Assembly (NCBI GenBank): GCA_009937445.1
Contig: JAACFM010000014.1
Coordinates: forward strand, 1 to 39,033
Direction: 5' to 3'
From: Gammaproteobacteria bacterium
GTDB taxonomy: Bacteria; Pseudomonadota; Gammaproteobacteria; Steroidobacterales; Woeseiaceae
DNA length: 39,033 nt
Position 1 is the stretch's first letter; each line of letters begins with the position of its first letter. The notes beneath the pieces are model-generated. The model saw only the letters and a program-made list of their open reading frames with translations, was not told the origin of the DNA and searched no databases. The translations under genes were made by a program, and so were the position numbers. Shown piece by piece: positions 37,707-39,033 of the stretch.

Positions 37707-39033
37707 ATGCCGCTCGAGCTCAAGATCGTCAGTGAACACGCCGAATACGTTGGAGATGACGCTGTACGTGAATATCACGAAAGTGGTGGCACGATCGGGC
37801 GCGCGCTGCAGAACGACTGGATCCTCCCGGACCCCGATCGTTTCATATCCGCGCGTCACGCCGTCATCGATTTCAAAGGTGGCATTTACTACCTGGCCGA
37901 CACCAGCAGCAACGGCGTCTACGTTAATGACGAAATGGAACCCATTGGCAAAGGCAATCCTCGCCGACTTTTTAATGGTGACCATCTCAGGATGGGCGAC
38001 TTCAGGTTCGAAGTAAGCGTTGATTCAGGTGAAAGCCTGATCATGCCAATGGACGCTGAGCCCTCTGTCGCACCCGACAATATCGAACAATTCGTCGATG
38101 AGGACGTTCTGCGCACGGGCATGAAGTTGCTCGACGAAGAAGAAATCACCGGTGACGAGGCCTTTCAGTCCGCGTTGTTCGGCGGTGCCCCGGAAGAACC
38201 TGAACCAGAGCCAGAGCCTGAGCCTGAGCCGGACATGGACCTGCCGCTCAAAGATGTCGGTTCGAACTCGACCGACGCAACGGTCGGCGTCACGGCAGAA
38301 GACTTGTTTGATTCTTTCCTCGACGGTCTGGGCGTTAACCGGGTTGAGTTACACCCGTCGGTCAACCGGCCGGAAATGATGCTCACCGCGGGACAGGTAT
38401 TACGCGAGTTCGTCAAAGGGACGACTAACCTCCTTTCGAGCCGGGCAAATTTGAAGAACACCTTCCGCCTTGATCAGACGATGGTGCTGCCCCGTCACAA
38501 CAATCCGATGAAGTTCTCGGAAAACACCAATGATCTGCTGAAACAACTTCTGCTTGGCGGCGAAGGCGAGTATCTCGGCGCCCAGGATGCGATTCGCGAA
38601 GTCTGTAGCGACCTGATTCACCACCAGAATGCATTCCTCGATGCCATGAACAGCGCATTCATCGAATTCGCTGATCGTTTTGACCCCGATGAATTGCAGG
38701 ACGGGTTCGATCAAACAACGGGCAAGAAACCGTTCAGCTTCATGAACAAAATGAAGTACTGGCAGCTCTACTGCGATTTTTACCCGATCATCACCGAAAA
38801 AGGCGGCGGGCGCTTCCCGCAGATGTTCGGCGAAGAATTTGTCAAAGCCTACGAACGCCAGATTGCCGAGTACCAGCGTTTTGGTCGCGATGGCACGACG
38901 GACAAATCAGCTAATGACCCAAACGATCTCGCGATGGATCCGGGTCTGGCAGAAACGCAAAAACTCGAACCATCACAACTGCCGGTCGAATCAGCATTTG
39001 AAAAAGACGATGTGATCGATGCGCTCGAAAACA
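37707..39033 (+). CDS. tagH: Type VI secretion FHA-domain protein TagH (cut by window end)
   Basis: 442 complete codons are visible and the frame is still open at the window edge. The N-terminal FHA domain (about 5-105) has the phosphothreonine-binding residues G31-R32, S48 and H51 (ISARH), and N69-G70 (SSNGVYVN). A Glu-Pro repeat linker (163-175) follows. A large helical domain from about 195 contains TAGQVLREFVKGTTNLLSSR and MKYWQLYCDFYP, the pattern of the C-terminal domain of T6SS FHA proteins. Fha proteins recruit phosphorylated T6SS components and control firing. The start is the ATG at 37707, with only a weak GGA upstream. The rest of any T6SS cluster would lie downstream. Confidence 0.85.
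   Translation, partial: MPLELKIVSEHAEYVGDDAVREYHESGGTIGRALQNDWILPDPDRFISARHAVIDFKGGIYYLADTSSNGVYVNDEMEPIGKGNPRRLFNGDHLRMGDFRFEVSVDSGESLIMPMDAEPSVAPDNIEQFVDEDVLRTGMKLLDEEEITGDEAFQSALFGGAPEEPEPEPEPEPEPDMDLPLKDVGSNSTDATVGVTAEDLFDSFLDGLGVNRVELHPSVNRPEMMLTAGQVLREFVKGTTNLLSSRANLKNTFRLDQTMVLPRHNNPMKFSENTNDLLKQLLLGGEGEYLGAQDAIREVCSDLIHHQNAFLDAMNSAFIEFADRFDPDELQDGFDQTTGKKPFSFMNKMKYWQLYCDFYPIITEKGGGRFPQMFGEEFVKAYERQIAEYQRFGRDGTTDKSANDPNDLAMDPGLAETQKLEPSQLPVESAFEKDDVIDALEN

Overview
The window reads as a stretch of chromosome from a free-living, aerobic gammaproteobacterium of moderate G+C. The evidence is the set of gene pairs and families present: prmB-aroC, parE-parC, nrdR-rib-nusB-thiL-pgpA, EpmA with a Lys34-type EF-P, EttA, a long single-chain PurL, FimV- and FimX-like type IV pilus proteins, and a type VI secretion FHA protein. 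I cannot name the genus from the sequence alone. Genes are dense and mostly housekeeping. No tRNA, rRNA, CRISPR array, transposase or integrase was seen, and no gene-free stretch exceeds 300 bases (the longest, 7029-7287, is about 260).

Layout. (1) 21-3025, minus strand: prmB-aroC-asd (ribosomal L3 methylation, chorismate and aspartate-family amino acids). (2) 3111-6453, plus strand: a tightly overlapping run of Sco-type and PCu(A)C-type copper chaperones (cytochrome oxidase CuA assembly), psd, epmA and free-methionine-(R)-sulfoxide reductase. It faces efp (6462-7028, minus), the substrate of EpmA. (3) 7288-11544, plus: a FimX-like degenerate REC-PAS-GGDEF-EAL protein, then a FimV-like LysM membrane protein with a CRP/Vfr-type palindrome between them. 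Both families act in type IV pili and cell polarity. (4) 11588-15720, minus: parE-parC (topoisomerase IV). (5) 15799-18146, minus: rubrerythrin, a heterodisulfide-reductase/GlpC-like Fe-S protein and DUF3501, packed with 1-4 base gaps behind a Fur-like box. This is the best candidate here for a poorly described system, probably a peroxide- or iron-linked redox module. (6) 18299-19996: xseB and a secreted M20 amidohydrolase converge on a nested perfect inverted repeat that supplies both stop codons. (7) 20051-29449, minus: HDAC-like deacetylase, glyA, nrdR, ribD, ribE, ribB fused to a dead RibA domain, ribH, nusB, thiL, pgpA, and a Ser/Thr kinase fused to a cyclic-nucleotide-binding domain. (8) 29522-32688, plus: ettA and two uncharacterised genes. 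(9) 32676-37501, minus: DUF1820, purL and a small membrane protein. (10) 37707 to the window end, plus: a TagH-like T6SS FHA protein cut by the edge, with a long palindrome in the divergent region before it. A T6SS cluster may continue beyond the window.

Functional links: the flavin genes, glyA and nrdR form a cofactor, one-carbon and nucleotide block. The FimX/FimV pair, the kinase-cNMP protein and the CRP-like site point to second-messenger control by c-di-GMP and a cyclic nucleotide, but that link is inference.
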